From NCBI GenBank assembly GCA_020055645.1, contig CM034547.1, positions 2,914,001 to 2,978,000 of the forward strand: DNA of 64,000 nucleotides, in the 5' to 3' direction. The translations under genes and the position numbers were made by a program. This document shows positions 42,001 to 53,362 of this stretch, piece after piece. The stretch is from Tomocerus qinae. Taxonomy: Eukaryota; Arthropoda; Collembola; Entomobryomorpha; Tomoceridae. Every line of letters begins with the position of its first letter. Positions within the stretch are counted from its first letter, which is position 1. The notes beneath the pieces were generated by a model, which was given only the letters and a program-made list of their open reading frames with translations, did not search any database and was not told the DNA's origin.

Positions 42001-44017
42001 GGACATTCAATGAGGGCAAGTAATGGGTAAGTGACCAATGACCATGGTAAAAAGATTTATGAGAAATGGTTTTCAAACAGTTGGAAATGGTTTTTAAACA
42101 GTTGGAAATGGTTTCCAAACAGTTCTTCTTTTATTTGCCATTCAATCCAAGCTGTTTTCTAGGCACGTATACAAAACTGAGTTTCGGTTGGAAATTGTTT
42201 CTAAGTCATTGGAAATGGTTTCCAAAATAAAACCGTTATGACGCCATACGTTCAGGCACTTTTACACGTCGAATTCCCAAATGGGCTGTGTGAATCAAAT
42301 CAATTCATTGCTTTATTGTCAAGTTGCATCAGAAATATCAGAAAATGACACACGTTCTCATGCTCAGACATAAAATAACTAATTTGACAAAAGAATAACA
42401 CAGTTAGTTACAGTTAGTTGAAGGTACACAATTTTAAAATGTAGAGTAATACATAAAAGATAATCAATATTATAAAACGTCATAAAAAATTGAAAAATAA
42501 AATTTTGAGGTGGTTTGTTGCAAACAGTAGTCCGAAAATGGAGGACCGCCTGATTTGTTTTAAAACCTTCCAATAATTCAATCCGTTTCCAACAGCATAA
42601 GCAACCAGATATTCAGACAAAATTGAGACAAAATGTCCCTTATATAGATTTTTTAGATCCCTTTCGGCCGTTCTCTACTTGGCGCTCCTTATTAACCGTC
42701 TAAGCTCCTTACTTACCACTAATTCTAGGATATCAGTATGTAAATATGAAACAAGTTGTGATAAAGTTGATAGTTAGTACCGCATAGTAGTAAGTACCAA
42801 TAACATTTCTTCTGCTGGTTTGTAATTCTGTATACTACCATGCAAGATGCCTCGAATTTGTCACTCTATAGTAACGCATTGGTTTGATATCAACTCCATT
42901 ACAAGGTGAAGACAAAGAGGGGGTTTCCCGGATTTTTGCACCCAATCCGTATTTACTTTCTACCACAGAGAGGTAGGCACCCAAACCAAATAACCATGGT
43001 TTCTTTCGGCTTGAGTGCTTACTTCTCTGTGGCAGTATAGGTAGAATTCGAATTGGGTGCAAACTCGGAATATCCCTCTATGTCTTCACCTTAATGGAGG
43101 CATCTTGGTACCATGCATTCAATCTAACCATTTGGCATTCATATAGTATAATAAAACGTACGGTTACAATAAAGGTCACTCCTAATGACCTCTGAAAATC
43201 ATATGGATTTCGTCATGGAAATCGGTGATTTTATTGGTCGAATCAGGTCAAATATATGGATTACCTGTACCAGACTGAGATTTCCTACTGTCAAATGCCA
43301 CTGAGATCGGGAATTATCTAAATTCCCCAAATTGGCCTGCGTTGAAAGTCGGGAAGCCAAAGTCATTTCAAGATTCCCTTTCAGTCCAAGAAGGGCTGGC
43401 ACCAAAATAAAAACTTCAGGAACATTCACAAAAACTGGCCAATGCTGTAAAATCAAAAAAACTATAGTTAGTATTTGGATCGAAATGCAAAAACTTTGTG
43501 ATTTCTGAACCTTTGGAGCGCAATGAATATTCCAGAACGAATTCATGTTCGCTTGGCGTGCCGATTTTTTGTATTTTAGGGTCGACGTGTTATTTTAGGT
43601 TGAAGGTACCTGTACTATATCTAAAACGAGTCCTGCACCGACCATGCCCATTCCGGCGATGAGAAAAGGGATGAAGACCTGTACTGTGATTGCCCAGAAG
43701 GTCTCCTCGTCTTTGGGTTTGCCGTGTAGTCCTTCGTCGGAGGAGTCTTCCTGCACGGGGACGTCCTCCACGAGGAGATGAGACTTCTCTCCGTTGATGA
43801 TTCTGACTTCGAACATTTTCTTAGAGATTGGGGTGGGGGAGGAGCTTCTGTCGTCACTGGTTAAGTCTCCGTAGGGAACGGCCGCATCGCTCTCTACCGT
43901 CAACTCACTTTCCATAATCAACGAGTCGGACTCTGATCCAGAGATTCTTTCCAGAGACGGCGAGGATCCTCTGCGACGTCTGATATCGTGTTTGGTTACC
44001 GAATCCTTACTGCTCAT
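36014..44017 (-). CDS. SLC41-family Mg2+ transporter (MgtE-type), 8 exons, 523 aa
   Basis: Exons in order: 44017-43610, 43444-43265, 41939-41795, 39659-39513, 37905-37758, 37339-37131, 37063-36915, 36199-36014. Splice sites are GT-AG with consistent phases (0,0,1,1,2,1,0); the total is 1572 bases. The ATG at 44017 is the first after an in-frame TAG. Residues 1-105 are an acidic, Ser-rich cytosolic N-terminus. Two MgtE-like domains follow. [20 protein letters not shown] (152-171) is mirrored by [20 protein letters not shown] (364-383); [19 protein letters not shown] (261-279) is mirrored by [19 protein letters not shown] (483-501). The paired Gly-Asn and Asp residues belong to the ion pathway known in this family. 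Likely moves Mg2+ across the plasma or an internal membrane. Whether it matches SLC41A1, A2 or A3 cannot be decided. The C-terminus is short and acidic (GDGDSDVGD). Introns 2-4 are packed with MITEs. Confidence 0.94.
38461..38650. repeat. Diverged single-arm copy of the 31.3-kb palindrome, SLC41 intron 4
   Basis: CTAGGCTGTTTCCTTAGGGC, then TGTGAAAAACAG and AGATTGACCAATT, matches 31480-31560. Confidence 0.5.
38655..39010. mobile_element. Palindromic MITE in SLC41 intron 4
   Basis: TGATTATTACTTCACTAAGC, then AGTCTGAACAAACATATAAT, pairs with the complement at 38880-39005; arms ~130 bases. A second copy with two nested insertions is at 56128-56730. The neighbouring 39008-39300 is also shared with 56735-57030, so element plus flank moved together or the element is longer than the palindrome. 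Confidence 0.85.
39211..39248. repeat. CCAAT-bearing hairpin
   Basis: CTGATTGGTCAATTTC...ATCGACCAATCAG forms inverted CCAAT boxes. It recurs at 56937-56973, and looser forms appear at 38063 and 43225. Part of the dispersed repeat, not clearly a promoter. Confidence 0.6.
39330..39505. mobile_element. Foldback MITE next to the SLC41 exon 4 donor
   Basis: GATTTGAATGTTTCAATGGC, then TATGCC and AGGGGTAAGGTGA, pairs with TCACCTTACCCCTGAGGGCG, then TAGCCATGGAAACATTCAAGTC. The outer edge lies about 12 bases inside the intron, whose donor is at 39512-39511. Related TCACCTTACC...foldbacks: 51050-51215 and 53618-53822. Confidence 0.7.
39790..41145. mobile_element. MITE (AGTGTACAAAATTTACCACT ends) with nested foldback, SLC41 intron 3
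   Basis: The ends are AGTGTACAAAATTTACCACT and AAATGGTATTTTGTACACT. Many GGTAAA/TTTACC blocks lie inside. A 602-base copy without the insert is at 49009-49610. The insert at ~40193-40929 is a separate foldback element with TTATGGCACACACA ends. Confidence 0.85.
40193..40929. mobile_element. Foldback element nested in the 39790 MITE
   Basis: CTTATGGCACACACAGGGAT...AACAGTCGTACTTTGTATGG...AACTTTCTGGT pairs with ACCAGAAAGTTTCACACGG...CCATACAAAGTACGACTGTT...GTGTGTGCCATAAG; arms ~120 bases. The centre has no recognised gene. Confidence 0.85.
42040..42130. repeat. ~23-bp tandem repeat (CAGTTGGAAATGGTTTYYAAA)
   Basis: About four units, the last reaching AACAGTTCTTC. A further TTGGAAATGGTTTCC is at 42209. 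Confidence 0.75.
42590..42720. repeat. Inverted copy of the 28.0-28.2 kb repeat, SLC41 intron 2
   Basis: CCGTTTCCAACAGCATAAGC and AAATTGAGACAAAATGTCCC are the complement of the 28130-28190 block. Confidence 0.65.
42843..43107. mobile_element. hAT-like MITE, second copy, 265 bp, near-perfect 8-bp TSD
   Basis: Same CAAGATGCCTC / GAGGCATCTTG ends and body as 17602-17869. Flanks CTACCATG (42835-42842) and GTACCATG (43108-43115) agree at 7 of 8 bases. It lies in SLC41 intron 2, ~157 bases from exon 2. Confidence 0.85.
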
Positions 44018-44639
44018 ATCTCCCAACAACGACTAGAAATCTCTTCACACTCCCAACATCTCTCTCTCTCTTCCCTCCTCTAGCACAGACACCACACTCC
44101 CACCACCTCAAATCCCCCTTCAAACAAAATCAAAACCGTTACGTTCAGGGTTACTTGTGGTAGTTGGGTTTTAGAGGTTCGGGGGTTTTTTGAAAAAACA
44201 ACAACATGCTGTTTTTAAAAACCCATGGCATTGTTAGAACGATAACATTACTGCAATCTGTTATGTGTATTGGAACCTCTGGTTAATGCTAACCCTACAC
44301 CCGCTGGTTCAGTCTTCTAGTAATAGACTTAGAAAGGTATACTTCTTATCTTATACTAGACCGAAGGTTTCCATACATCTGTGTCAAGGCATGCTATTTT
44401 CCCAGATTCACTTCTTTAGCCTTAGCTCTAAATAGTAAGTGCTCTGCTCACACTAATAATATTCTCTGTGCGGTCTGCCTCCAAATTGTCGTGTTTTTTC
44501 CGTATATTTCCATATTTATGTCAGATATGACAAAGTATTATACTACCGAAAGTTATTCATGGTAAGACTTACTTACTTAAGGGAGGTTAGTGGTGGGGTA
44601 CCTTGAGGAATAAACTTTGTGTGTGTAACTTAGGACTAG

Positions 44640-44915
44640 TATTTATTTACCAAAAGTATTCAAAACTTCCATAATGTGGCAGAAGGTCACTTCTCGAACT
44701 GTCACTGGCAGAATCTCGAACTTGTGGCTCCGAAATATTAAAAAAATGTAACACGTTTTGAATTTGAATTGAATGAATTTGAATAGCGTTAGCGGGAAAA
44801 CATGATTTACCGCCAACGCTATAATTCAAAACTTAATAGAAATTTCAAAATTTTCTGAGCCACAAGTCCGAGGTTATTATCTTCCGCCACTTTTTGAAAA
44901 TTTCGAAGACTTTTG
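44640..44915. mobile_element. Foldback element
   Basis: CAAAAGTATTCAAAACTTCC and CGAACTTGTGGCTCCGAAAT pair with GAGCCACAAGTCCGAGG and TTCGAAGACTTTTG. ~620 bases upstream of the SLC41 start codon. Between 44018 and 44640 no repeat is recognised; this stretch should hold the SLC41 promoter. CT-rich at 44040-44110. Confidence 0.65.
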
Positions 44916-45040
44916 ATGAATAAATACGGACTACGCTCTAAACCTAAGTTATACACACAAAGTGTATGCTCAGGTTGCCCCGCTATTAACCATCACACCT
45001 GCACCTTACTCTTCAATCAATTGATATATATAATTTTAGC

Positions 45041-45100
45041 TCGCCTGAAGAAGCAAGTATATAGAATCGCACAGTGCCTAAAACTTGATAAAGGAGTGAA
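45041..45100 (+). repeat. AGCTCGCCTGAAGAAGC head of dispersed family
   Basis: AGCTCGCCTGAAGAAGCAAG, then TATATAGAATCGCACAG, the hairpin-plus-TATAGAAYCGCACAG head also seen at 49695, 59070 (inverted) and 60420; here without the CCGT tract. Confidence 0.6.
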
Positions 45101-45289
45101 ACAAATCAATTTTGCATTAATATTCAATTTGATAGCCAAAGTTACGTTTTTCGGAATTCGTATTCATTTTAAAAACCAACCATTATTGACTTACTTTGAA
45201 TTTCTAATTTTCTACTAATACATTTTTAAATTCCTGTTGAAGCTGGTAGTGTCAATATTAATCGATCTTTTTAATTATCGTTAGCAAGG

Positions 45290-45500
45290 CTGTATTGAGG
45301 GGGGCATTGAGGGCAAATAAATGCCCCCCCCCCCCGAAATCCAAGAAAAGGGAAAATTTTTCCTCAAAATACCAACATTTTATGTGATTTTAGGCTGTTT
45401 TTGACTCATTTTAGACGAAATAAACCAACATTTTCCGCGCTTCGCGCAATTATGCATATAAGTGTATGACATCATTGCCCCCTCAGAAATCGACTTCTAA
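45290..45500. repeat. GGGGGCAAATGCC repeat with C12 run
   Basis: TTGAGGGCAAATAAATG, then 12 C, then a body ending CAGAAATCGACTTCTAA. Relatives at 9790-9930 and, inverted, 52850-53000 (ATCACATAAAATCACACGAAG). Confidence 0.5.
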
Positions 45501-48500
45501 ATACGGTACTGATCGTTAGCCATTGATTTTTGCGCAACTACTTTCAAATTTTACTGTTGTATTTTCAGTAAATGCAACCATTTCTATTATAAATTAATAT
45601 ACTCTGAAGTAAGAAGTATATATAACTAATTATAGCACAAAGGAAAGACTAAACGATGATACCTGAAATAACTTGTAAATCCTTTATTACCAACAATGAT
45701 AATATTTATAATACTATGATAATTTTAGCGGATTTTTAAAAATAATACTAGAGTACAGAATGACAGTGATGGAAGAGAACTTGTTGTAAACCAGTTAATT
45801 AATATGTCAATAAAGCCATAACATAACATAACATAACATATATTCCGTTAAGGAATATTGCTTACTTATGATTTCTTGTATAGTTATGCTGAAAACATAA
45901 AACTCAAGGGCATTTTATCAGCTGTAATTACATATTGAAAGTAGATACTATTGTTTTTGTCACCTGTGGTTTTCCTATGTACTATAATGTAATACCTATA
46001 TAGAAAAATCCATAAAACCCAGGGTCGGGTCGAGGGTTTTGTAAACCCTGAAAACATCAGACTCTTTTTCAACATTTCTTCATGGAAAGTGTCGAGAGAT
46101 TTGCTCGAACGTAACTCACACATAATTGCTACGTGACACTGTAAATGTTATCTCACTTAAACTTGAAGAAAATACTCTTTTATTTATACTACTACACCAA
46201 CCTATAATAACTCCACTCAACAGAACCGCAGACATTGAAAATGTTTCAATTTCAGGGAAATAGGCCACGCCGAGCTTCGCCCACTTTAAAAACTCTCCTA
46301 ACCTCCGTAAAGTTTCTTTTCGGAAAAAATGTTGGAAACATTGGTGAAATCTTTCCAAAATTGTGAAATGCTAGTTTGGGTTCGGAGTCGGAATTTAGCA
46401 CCTCACTCCATTTTCCTCTCAACAACCTCTTCGCATAAATTGGCACACCAAAGTATGATACACCGAATTGATGCCTTTGATACCTACAGTGTACAGTTTT
46501 ATGCTAAGAGGAAGGAGAGGGATTTTAAATTAAAATTAGCTAGTAGCTAAGGTGATTTTCAAAAATTTGACTCCGACTCTTGATTCTCTTATTATGAAAT
46601 AATAAGAATAGAATACTTGAAGTCTTGATTAGTGAAATGCTACATTTTAACAAAAAAAACATCTCACGCAGTTTTCCGACGAGGTCAACCAAATCTGTCC
46701 AAAAACTATTTCCGACGACCAGCATTTCCAAGGCAACCTGGTTGCTTGATCTAGATTTCATTAACAGCCAGATTGCCACGGCGGAGTTTCAGAAAGTGGG
46801 CGGAGCAGGGTTCGATATCCAAGCAACCAGGCTGTCAAAACTTACCGATGCCTGCACAAAGAACCTAGTTGGCAGTAGTTGTCAAGGTAAATTTAAACTT
46901 GGAAAACATTTAAAACACGTCTAACTTTTTAACCAGTTTAAATCTGTTTATAAATTGTAATTTAATTTATAAATGGTAAATGGTAACTAAATCATGTGTT
47001 AAGACTTACAAGACTAGTGCTTAGTTGTGCTGTTGCTGCACTGCCGACGACACGCAGGTTAGCGCAGCGGCTTTACCACTCCAACGCTCCTCACCCGATA
47101 GTAAAATTCTGTAACACAAAATAAATAATTTAATCAAAACAAAAGAATTAAATATATTCTACTGATTAATATTGGATATCTGCAAACGCAACTAATCAAA
47201 ATTTTACAAGTTCCTTTCCCAATGAAAAATGACCATAAATAGTAAATAGCCCATATTTTTTCAACAATCTGCAAAAAATGGGAAAATATTTAGTCAATAA
47301 ATTGGGTGGTTTGTGAATTTTTGTTTACAGATATCCACATTTTTATACGGAATCAATCTTACAAACGGAACTTAACACTATACTGTATAAAGGATGCTGA
47401 ACATGTTAGATTTCAATCACTACAGTTAAGTTCTTAAGTTGAAACAATATTGCAACATTAAACATATTAATCGAAGAAATACAACGTTTTCTGCAAACTT
47501 CGACAAATGTTGCACTTAATATATGGTAAAATATTTGCATAAAAATGAAAGGATTCTTGCTACTTCTTCACAACACACGCCAAAATACACTTCCATCCTA
47601 TGGTTTAGTATTTGCTCTAAATATTGAGTGATAGTGACTAGTGACATAAGGCAATATGTGTCTGTTCTGCAACTGAACTGAATGAAATATAAACAGCATT
47701 ATGTCATGAATCATCCGTTTTATCTCTCCATAAGGATAAGTCGCAAATAAATAAAACAAGATTTAAGCGCTTCGTACTTACTCATGTCAATTTGTCAACC
47801 ATTTAGGGGACCATTATCATATCACTTACAGATGATTGATTTACAACATATATATCTTTAATTTCAAGGCAAAAACTGTTTTCCTGACATAATTATTTTT
47901 AACTTAAGGGTGTCTTGATGATACGGTTGCTTAGGGACGAGCAGAAAGTAAATGAGTAATTTTACTTTGGGGTGCTTGATAATGAACAAACCTAATCAGT
48001 GAATGTGGCGTAATTATTATTAAATTTGCGGCCTTCCTGACCGTAGCAAAAATTGGCTCAATCTAGTGTAATCGCAAGGAAAGGTATAGGAAAACCGTAG
48101 AAGATTGATAATTTGGGGGAACCGATTTCAAAATGTAGTAGCTGAAAAATTTGACACAAAATTCTGGAAGGCTTATTGTGGCCCCATTTTTTTAATTTTT
48201 GATACAACAAAGATCGACACGAATTGCCAATTTTCCATGCATTTCTCCCACTCCAAAAACTATCTAATTTTGAAAAGTGCAGGACTTTTTGGAAAAAAGG
48301 GCCACAAAAAACCCTCAGAAGATATGTGGTAATGTTTAAAAAAAATATGACAACTTTTTATTCCCCACGGGGAACTATTTTCAATGTTCTGCGCACCAAC
48401 GAAATAGCCTTATGGGTGTCAAATCTAGCAAAAATAATTCCTTTACCCGGTCGTTAAATCCGGGATGACCGTAAAAACGATACAAATGAAACAATGCAAA

Positions 48501-48540
48501 ACGGAAATATAATTAGCAGTGAAGTTTATCTTTTTAGTTT
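45501..48540. other. No gene recognised; small repeats only
   Basis: 45813-45838 is (CATAA)n. 46733-46840 is a small foldback (AACCTGGTTGCTTGAT and ATCCAAGCAACCAGG). Open stretches at 46329-46550, 46625-46924 and 48105-48457 do not look like known proteins; the 46625 one ends at an AAG|GTAAAT donor-like site and has mixed composition, so it is a weak exon candidate. Confidence 0.4.
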
Positions 48541-48547
48541 ATGATCC

Positions 48548-48865
48548 AGTTGCCCACACCAAGCCACTTTAGCACGGTGGAGCACTCAGTCGTCTGACTA
48601 ATCACTATGTGCTTCCACTGCCAGTTCGAGTTTTGCCTGGTTGAAATGGCCGAGGGCTGTTTAAAGGCGAGTGTTGAGTTGTAAAAGGGGAATTAAAACA
48701 AAGGTTAAGCACGAACCCGCAAGATTATACAAGGGCTATCATATTTTATAGATATCTCGTACGTGAAGCTTGGATAACCTGTCTTTGTTGGGCTAGTGGA
48801 TTTCCGATAACAGTCCCACAACAGTAACTCGTAAGTCGTAAATGACAGCCTTTTCAATTGCACAC
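48548..48865 (+). mobile_element. tRNA-derived SINE, best copy
   Basis: The 5' part looks like a degenerate tRNA. TTAGCACGGTGGAGCAC (48569-48585) fits the A box TRGYNNARNNG in 10 of 11 positions, and AGTTCGAGTTTT (48623) the B box, ~45 bases later. The body includes CCTGTCTTTGTTGGGCTAGT and AACAGTCCCACAACAGTAAC. Copies: 22300-22505 (+), 24490-24660 (-), 51960-52335 (-). No protein. Confidence 0.7.
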
Positions 48866-49008
48866 TTGCAAAGTGATTCCAAGCATGCGCGGTAGGTTTG
48901 CGACTTTGCGATTTCGCACGTTTGCTAGAGCTCTGAGTTGAGCTAATAATTTATAGTATAAATTATCAATAAAATAAAACAATAAAATTTATGTTACATA
49001 TTAACTTC

Positions 49009-49610
49009 AGTGTACAAAATTTACCACTTTTTAGCCTTTTTACCATCACAGTGGTAAAAATGCACTTAATGGTAAAAACGCATTTAATGGTAACAATGGT
49101 AAATTTTAGCGATTGATTATACAGCTGAGTACAGATACACTAGACTTCCTAAAATATATGTTTTAAAACTTTATTTTCTATGACATATTTCCAATTAGCC
49201 CCTTAATCAATTAAATTAATCATATTTATTTGACTGTACACCAAAGGTTATAAAAAAAATTAAGAAAGAAAGATTGTATTTGGTATCGCCCATTTAAAAT
49301 TGATGCTAATTTTATTGCAATTAATTTCTCAATCAGCAAGGGTTGTTAGCGTCCCCATTGGTTGAATCCTAATCTGAGTGATGAACACTTATCAATTTGT
49401 GACAACAACGATCATCTGCTAAGCTATTTCATACTTTGGCACCGAATTTTATTCAAAATTCAAACACGAAATTTAAATGAAACTATTTTTTACCATTTTT
49501 ACCATTTATACCACTTACCACTATACTACTTTTTAGGTAGTGGTATTTAACGTTAAATACCATTAAAAACCACTTACCACTGGTAAGTGGTAAATGGTAT
49601 TTTGTACACT
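49009..49610. mobile_element. 602-bp MITE (AGTGTACAAAATTTACCACT ends)
   Basis: Uninterrupted copy of the element at 39790-41145, aligning to both its halves and skipping the nested foldback. TIRs ~26 bases. Confidence 0.88.
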
Positions 49611-49694
49611 GATTTTGCTTATGTCTCGGGGAATGGCTACGAACAAAATTGTGAACAGTATCAGTAGCAGTATCTAATCATTGTTCATTTTTTT

Positions 49695-49790
49695 AGCTCG
49701 CCTGGAAAAGCGAGTTTATAGAACCGCACAGTCTGTCCGTTCGTTTTTATTGTGTATGTACTAGTCTTGTATGAAGTATGTAGTATTGGA
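49695..49790 (+). repeat. AGCTCGCCTGGAAAAGCGAG head of dispersed family
   Basis: AGCTCGCCTGGAAAAGCGAG, then TTTATAGAACCGCACAGTCT, then GTCCGTTCG. Only the head is present. 49790-50398 holds no recognised gene. Confidence 0.65.
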
Positions 49791-50397
49791 CTTTAATTCA
49801 TATCATATTTTGCATTTGCCCATATCTGAGTAGACCTTTCAAATCTTTGAATACTTGAATTGGGTTTGATGTAGAACTAAGTCTAAAGAACATAGAGATG
49901 ATAGTATTTTAGATTTACTACGCATTTACATATCTACAAATTCTAATTTTATTTGATCTTAAGCAAGTATGTGGGTGATAAGTACCAATTGTCAATAAAT
50001 GATAGTGTGTGGCCATTTTATCTCAATAATTAATGTAACCTCATTTACGGAAATTGCTGCAGATCTTTTTACTATATCATTATCACTGCATGACTATCTA
50101 TTTATTTACTCTTTGCTGTAATACTTACTTCCATATTAGGTTTAAATAATAAAAGTACGAATGGATTTCATTTCATTTCATGACTTCATGAATGACTGAT
50201 ATGAATATTTGACTATAATATAACTGATTTATAGTTTCTATTTCTATAAGGATTCGATTATTAATTTCCGTCGTGTGCATACATTTCTAATGGAATATGC
50301 AACGTAATTTCATAAATGCGGCTGGTGGAAAAAAAACAAGTTGGAATATTTAACTTTAGGTATTCACGCTAACCGACGCTGACGATTAAAATCTCAA

Positions 50398-50475
50398 AAA
50401 TAAGAGGTTTGCCTCTTTTTTATGGAAGGGGTTTTTCTGTCTGTCTGTCTGTTTATCTATCTATCTATCTACGTA
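50398..50475 (+). repeat. Hairpin plus (GTCT)n(ATCT)n head
   Basis: AATAAGAGGTTTGCCTCTTT hairpin, then TTCTGTCTGTCTGTCTGT and TATCTATCTATCTAC. Relative of 4440-4540. Confidence 0.7.
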
Positions 50476-50700
50476 ACTTTGGACTTAAGAAACATTTTTA
50501 AATTCTGTCTTCGGATTATGAAAGCAGAGATCAACTTCAAGCACGTATGACGTATACAGAACTGAGTTTCGGGGAGAGCTAAAATTTCACATTAATTACA
50601 CTTTCAAGGTGGGGTTCCACCCACCCTAAAGCCCCCTCAATACGTCCTTGATCTACGATTACGCAAAGCTAGTGTAGTCATAGTAAGATGATTTACATAA

Positions 50701-50942
50701 TAAAGTTGGTCGTTGCGGGCATATTGAAAATGGAATTTCACTTTTTTCATCGTGGTTCTAAATTGAACGATTTAGATCCACGGCTATTATGATCTCAGCT
50801 ATATGATGACGTCACGTTCCTAGGAGCAACCAAATTTTGACCATGGCTTGGTCATAAGCCGTGGAACTAAATCGTTCAATTTAGATCCATAATGAAAAAA
50901 AGTGAAATTCCATTTTCAATATGCCCGCAACGACCAACTTTA
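50701..50942. mobile_element. Foldback MITE, ~95-bp arms
   Basis: TAAAGTTGGTCGTTGCGGGC, then ATATTGAAAATGGAATTTCA, pairs with TGAAATTCCATTTTCAATAT and GCCCGCAACGACCAACTTTA. Inner arm AACGATTTAGATCCACGGC. The centre contains ATGACGTCAC. Confidence 0.88.
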
Positions 50943-51049
50943 CCATGCCTACACCAGCTTTGACGATTACGTTATACATTACTGGATTATTTGTTTCATA
51001 TCCTCCAGCAACGGCAACGAGAGGAAAGTAAAATAAATTAGAATAAACC

Positions 51050-51215
51050 AAGGTAATTTCATGCTCCCCGTTGCCAATGGCAACGGAAACCAGGTAACTG
51101 CAGAGGTCAAAGGACAATATTGCCTCTTATGTGGTTGCAAAAAAAATCAAGTTTTTCGAGCATGAAATTACCTTATGCCATATCACCTTGACAATCTAAA
51201 ATTTTACGTACCTTG
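51050..51215. mobile_element. Foldback MITE related to 53618-53822
   Basis: AAGGTAATTTCATGCTCCCC pairs with GAGCATGAAATTACCTTATG, and the interior GGTAACTGCAGAGGTCAAAG is shared with 53.7 kb. Confidence 0.75.
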
Positions 51216-51834
51216 GAATAAACATTAACTTAGATAGAACTCAAGCTGTGTTCATTCTCATTTTCACTCAAAATGTGATTTAAAAAATTCGTAAAGCAAG
51301 TATATGTACTATAACAATCGCCAATACCTACTAAATACTTCACAGCTACTTATTATGCATGCAACAATCTACAATCAACACAATTTTTTGCATCCTTGTG
51401 TCTTAAGTCAATAAAGGGAAGAAAGTTTTTTTCACCTGCACAGCAGCATTAACTGATTATTTATAAGGTACTAGATGAGGGGAATCAATAAGATTTGAGG
51501 CAGAATTTGTAACCTGAGGAGGTTGATATAATATTATATTATAATGGTATTAAGGTATAATACAAAGATGATAAATGTCTCGTCAATGTGTGTGTATTAT
51601 TATTCTACTAGCACACTGCATATCTCTAAAGATATGATAATTTGTGATAGCAAAATGCAGACACATGGAAAACGAGTGATCCACTCCCCACCCCCGCTCG
51701 TCATTCACCCGTCCATTTCAACAACCTACTAAAGTTTACTACCCTACTCACCCTTGCCTAACTCTGTCATAAACATAATAATTCAGTAATGGAAAAAAAT
51801 GTTGGAATGGATATAAATCCTGCATGTATATGTA

Positions 51835-51913
51835 CAGGGTGGTCAGAAATGAGCTAGTGAATCTTTTGGCTCTAGTCAAAGTCAAAAGTCCTATTTCATT
51901 TCCGACCACCTTG
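51835..51913. mobile_element. 79-bp mariner-type MITE
   Basis: CAGGGTGGTCAGAAATGA and TCATTTCCGACCACCTTG are inverted ends flanked by TA on each side. CAGGGTGKYC ends with TA are typical of mariner-like elements. Confidence 0.7.
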
Positions 51914-51959
51914 TATACATATTATATGAAGTGTACTGTCTCACTGCAGACAGAGTGAT

Positions 51960-52335
51960 AGTACTGGGCGCAGGCCTCATTTACGGGCTCATTGCCAACT
52001 CCCCCAACTAAGACATTACTGTTAATTAATGCCTGAGAAGCATTATTAAGACTTTCATTACGACTCATTGCTGTGGGACTGTTTCATACATCTACTACTA
52101 CTACTAATATACTATACGATGAATCCATCCATATTCCATATATGATCGCCCTTGTAGTTGCGGGTTTCGTGCTTTAACTTTGTCTTAAATCTACATTTAC
52201 AACTCAACGGCCTTAAACAGCACGCTGCCATTGCCATTTCACCCAGCCAAAAATTCGAACTGTCAGTGGAAGCGCACATTGATTAGTCGGACGACTTTGT
52301 GCTCCACCAAGCCAATGTGACTGGTTTATGAATAT
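51960..52335 (-). mobile_element. tRNA-derived SINE copy
   Basis: On the minus strand CATTGGCTTGGTGGAGCAC (degenerate A box) and CACTGACAGTTCGAATTTTT (B box), then GTTTAAGGCCGTTGAG and the GCACGAAACCCGCAACTACA body, as at 48548. Confidence 0.65.
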
Positions 52336-52639
52336 TATATACTATATCCTTTCCCACAAGCAGATTAGAATATATCGTTCTTAAGATATTTTCAATAAAT
52401 ACATTTGGTCAGGGACAGGCAGATGTACCTTATTTAGACATTCATGCTGGTTCTCACAGTAATGTACTTGCTCTACTTAAACTTATAACTTCCCTGTTTT
52501 CCAACAGTTTATTGTTACGTAATGCATTCATTATAATGCATAGATAGTTCTTTCTTCCCGGCCGTGCTTTCTAGAATTACAAACTTACTTATTTACATAA
52601 AATCATAGATATAGAAAGAGGATTTAGATAACGCATAAC

Positions 52640-52775
52640 AAAATAACAGGACAAGTAACAGGATATTGTAAACAAGCAAAAAGCTTCCATTCTCCACACT
52701 TTTTACACACGTTTCCCGGTCTTGGCCTTTCGTACAACAAACGCTTCCATATAAATTAATACATTGTGAGATAGG
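52640..52775. repeat. Empty-site paralogue of the SLC25-intron LINE insertion
   Basis: AACAAAATAACAGGA...TTGTAAACAAGCAAAAAGCTTCCATT runs uninterrupted into CTCCACACTTTTTACACACG and TTTCCCGGTCTTGGCC. The same sequence is split at CATT by the LINE at 24776-26625. Confidence 0.85.
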
Positions 52776-53056
52776 GAAATGTTTCTTCTAGTAGCGTGTG
52801 TTAGTGTGTTTCTAATTCTATGCATAAAATGGGGAAACTCAGTTTTGTCTGAGAACCTGGGGGCAAGGATGTCAAAATGTCATATCTATTAGGCATATTC
52901 GCGCGAAGTTCGAAAAATTTAGGCTGTTTCTATCGAAATTGAGACAAAAATTGCCTAAAGATCACATAAAATCACACGAAGCGAGAAAAGTTTTGGTATT
53001 TTGAGAAAAAGATTCATGGAATTGCATGTAACAAAAGTTACGGCTGTAGAAAGTTA

Positions 53057-53362
53057 CTATGCAGCTACAAGGCTAGTAGAAGTAAAATAGGTTTGGGAAG
53101 GGAATACGTTTCTAATTTCAACCGTGTACTGCATTATAAAATCGGAGTAGAACTTTGGTAGATATTGATCGAATTCGAAATGCAAAGCAAGTTTACGCAA
53201 AAATGGAAAGTTGGAAATGACACATAATTGACCGGATGCATAGGTCATAGAACACCCGACAGATTGAAGTGATAAGATAAGATCAATAGAATCAAGAATC
53301 TTTGATGGGCGTGGTATCCCTTGGCTTCTTTTCTGCTTTATCAGGAGAGTTGAGCTAGACAC
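53057..53362 (-). other. Unrecognised 101-codon open stretch
   Basis: Minus-strand open stretch with CSMTYASGQLCVISNFPF and a SQTYFTSTSL end. No recognised domain and no clear splice sites. It may be an old transposon fragment (LINE C-terminal style), but I cannot show this. Confidence 0.15.

Noticed and set aside
43621-43857. Second minus-strand frame within SLC41 exon 1
   Set aside because: Shadow frame in Ser/Pro-rich sequence; the other frame joins exon 2 in phase.
46625-46924. Possible exon with a GTAAAT donor
   Set aside because: No matching acceptor-phased partner and no recognised family; it overlaps a small foldback.
48555-48640. Functional tRNA gene
   Set aside because: A and B box-like motifs are present, but I could not pair an acceptor stem or read an anticodon arm, and the sequence is repeated as a SINE.
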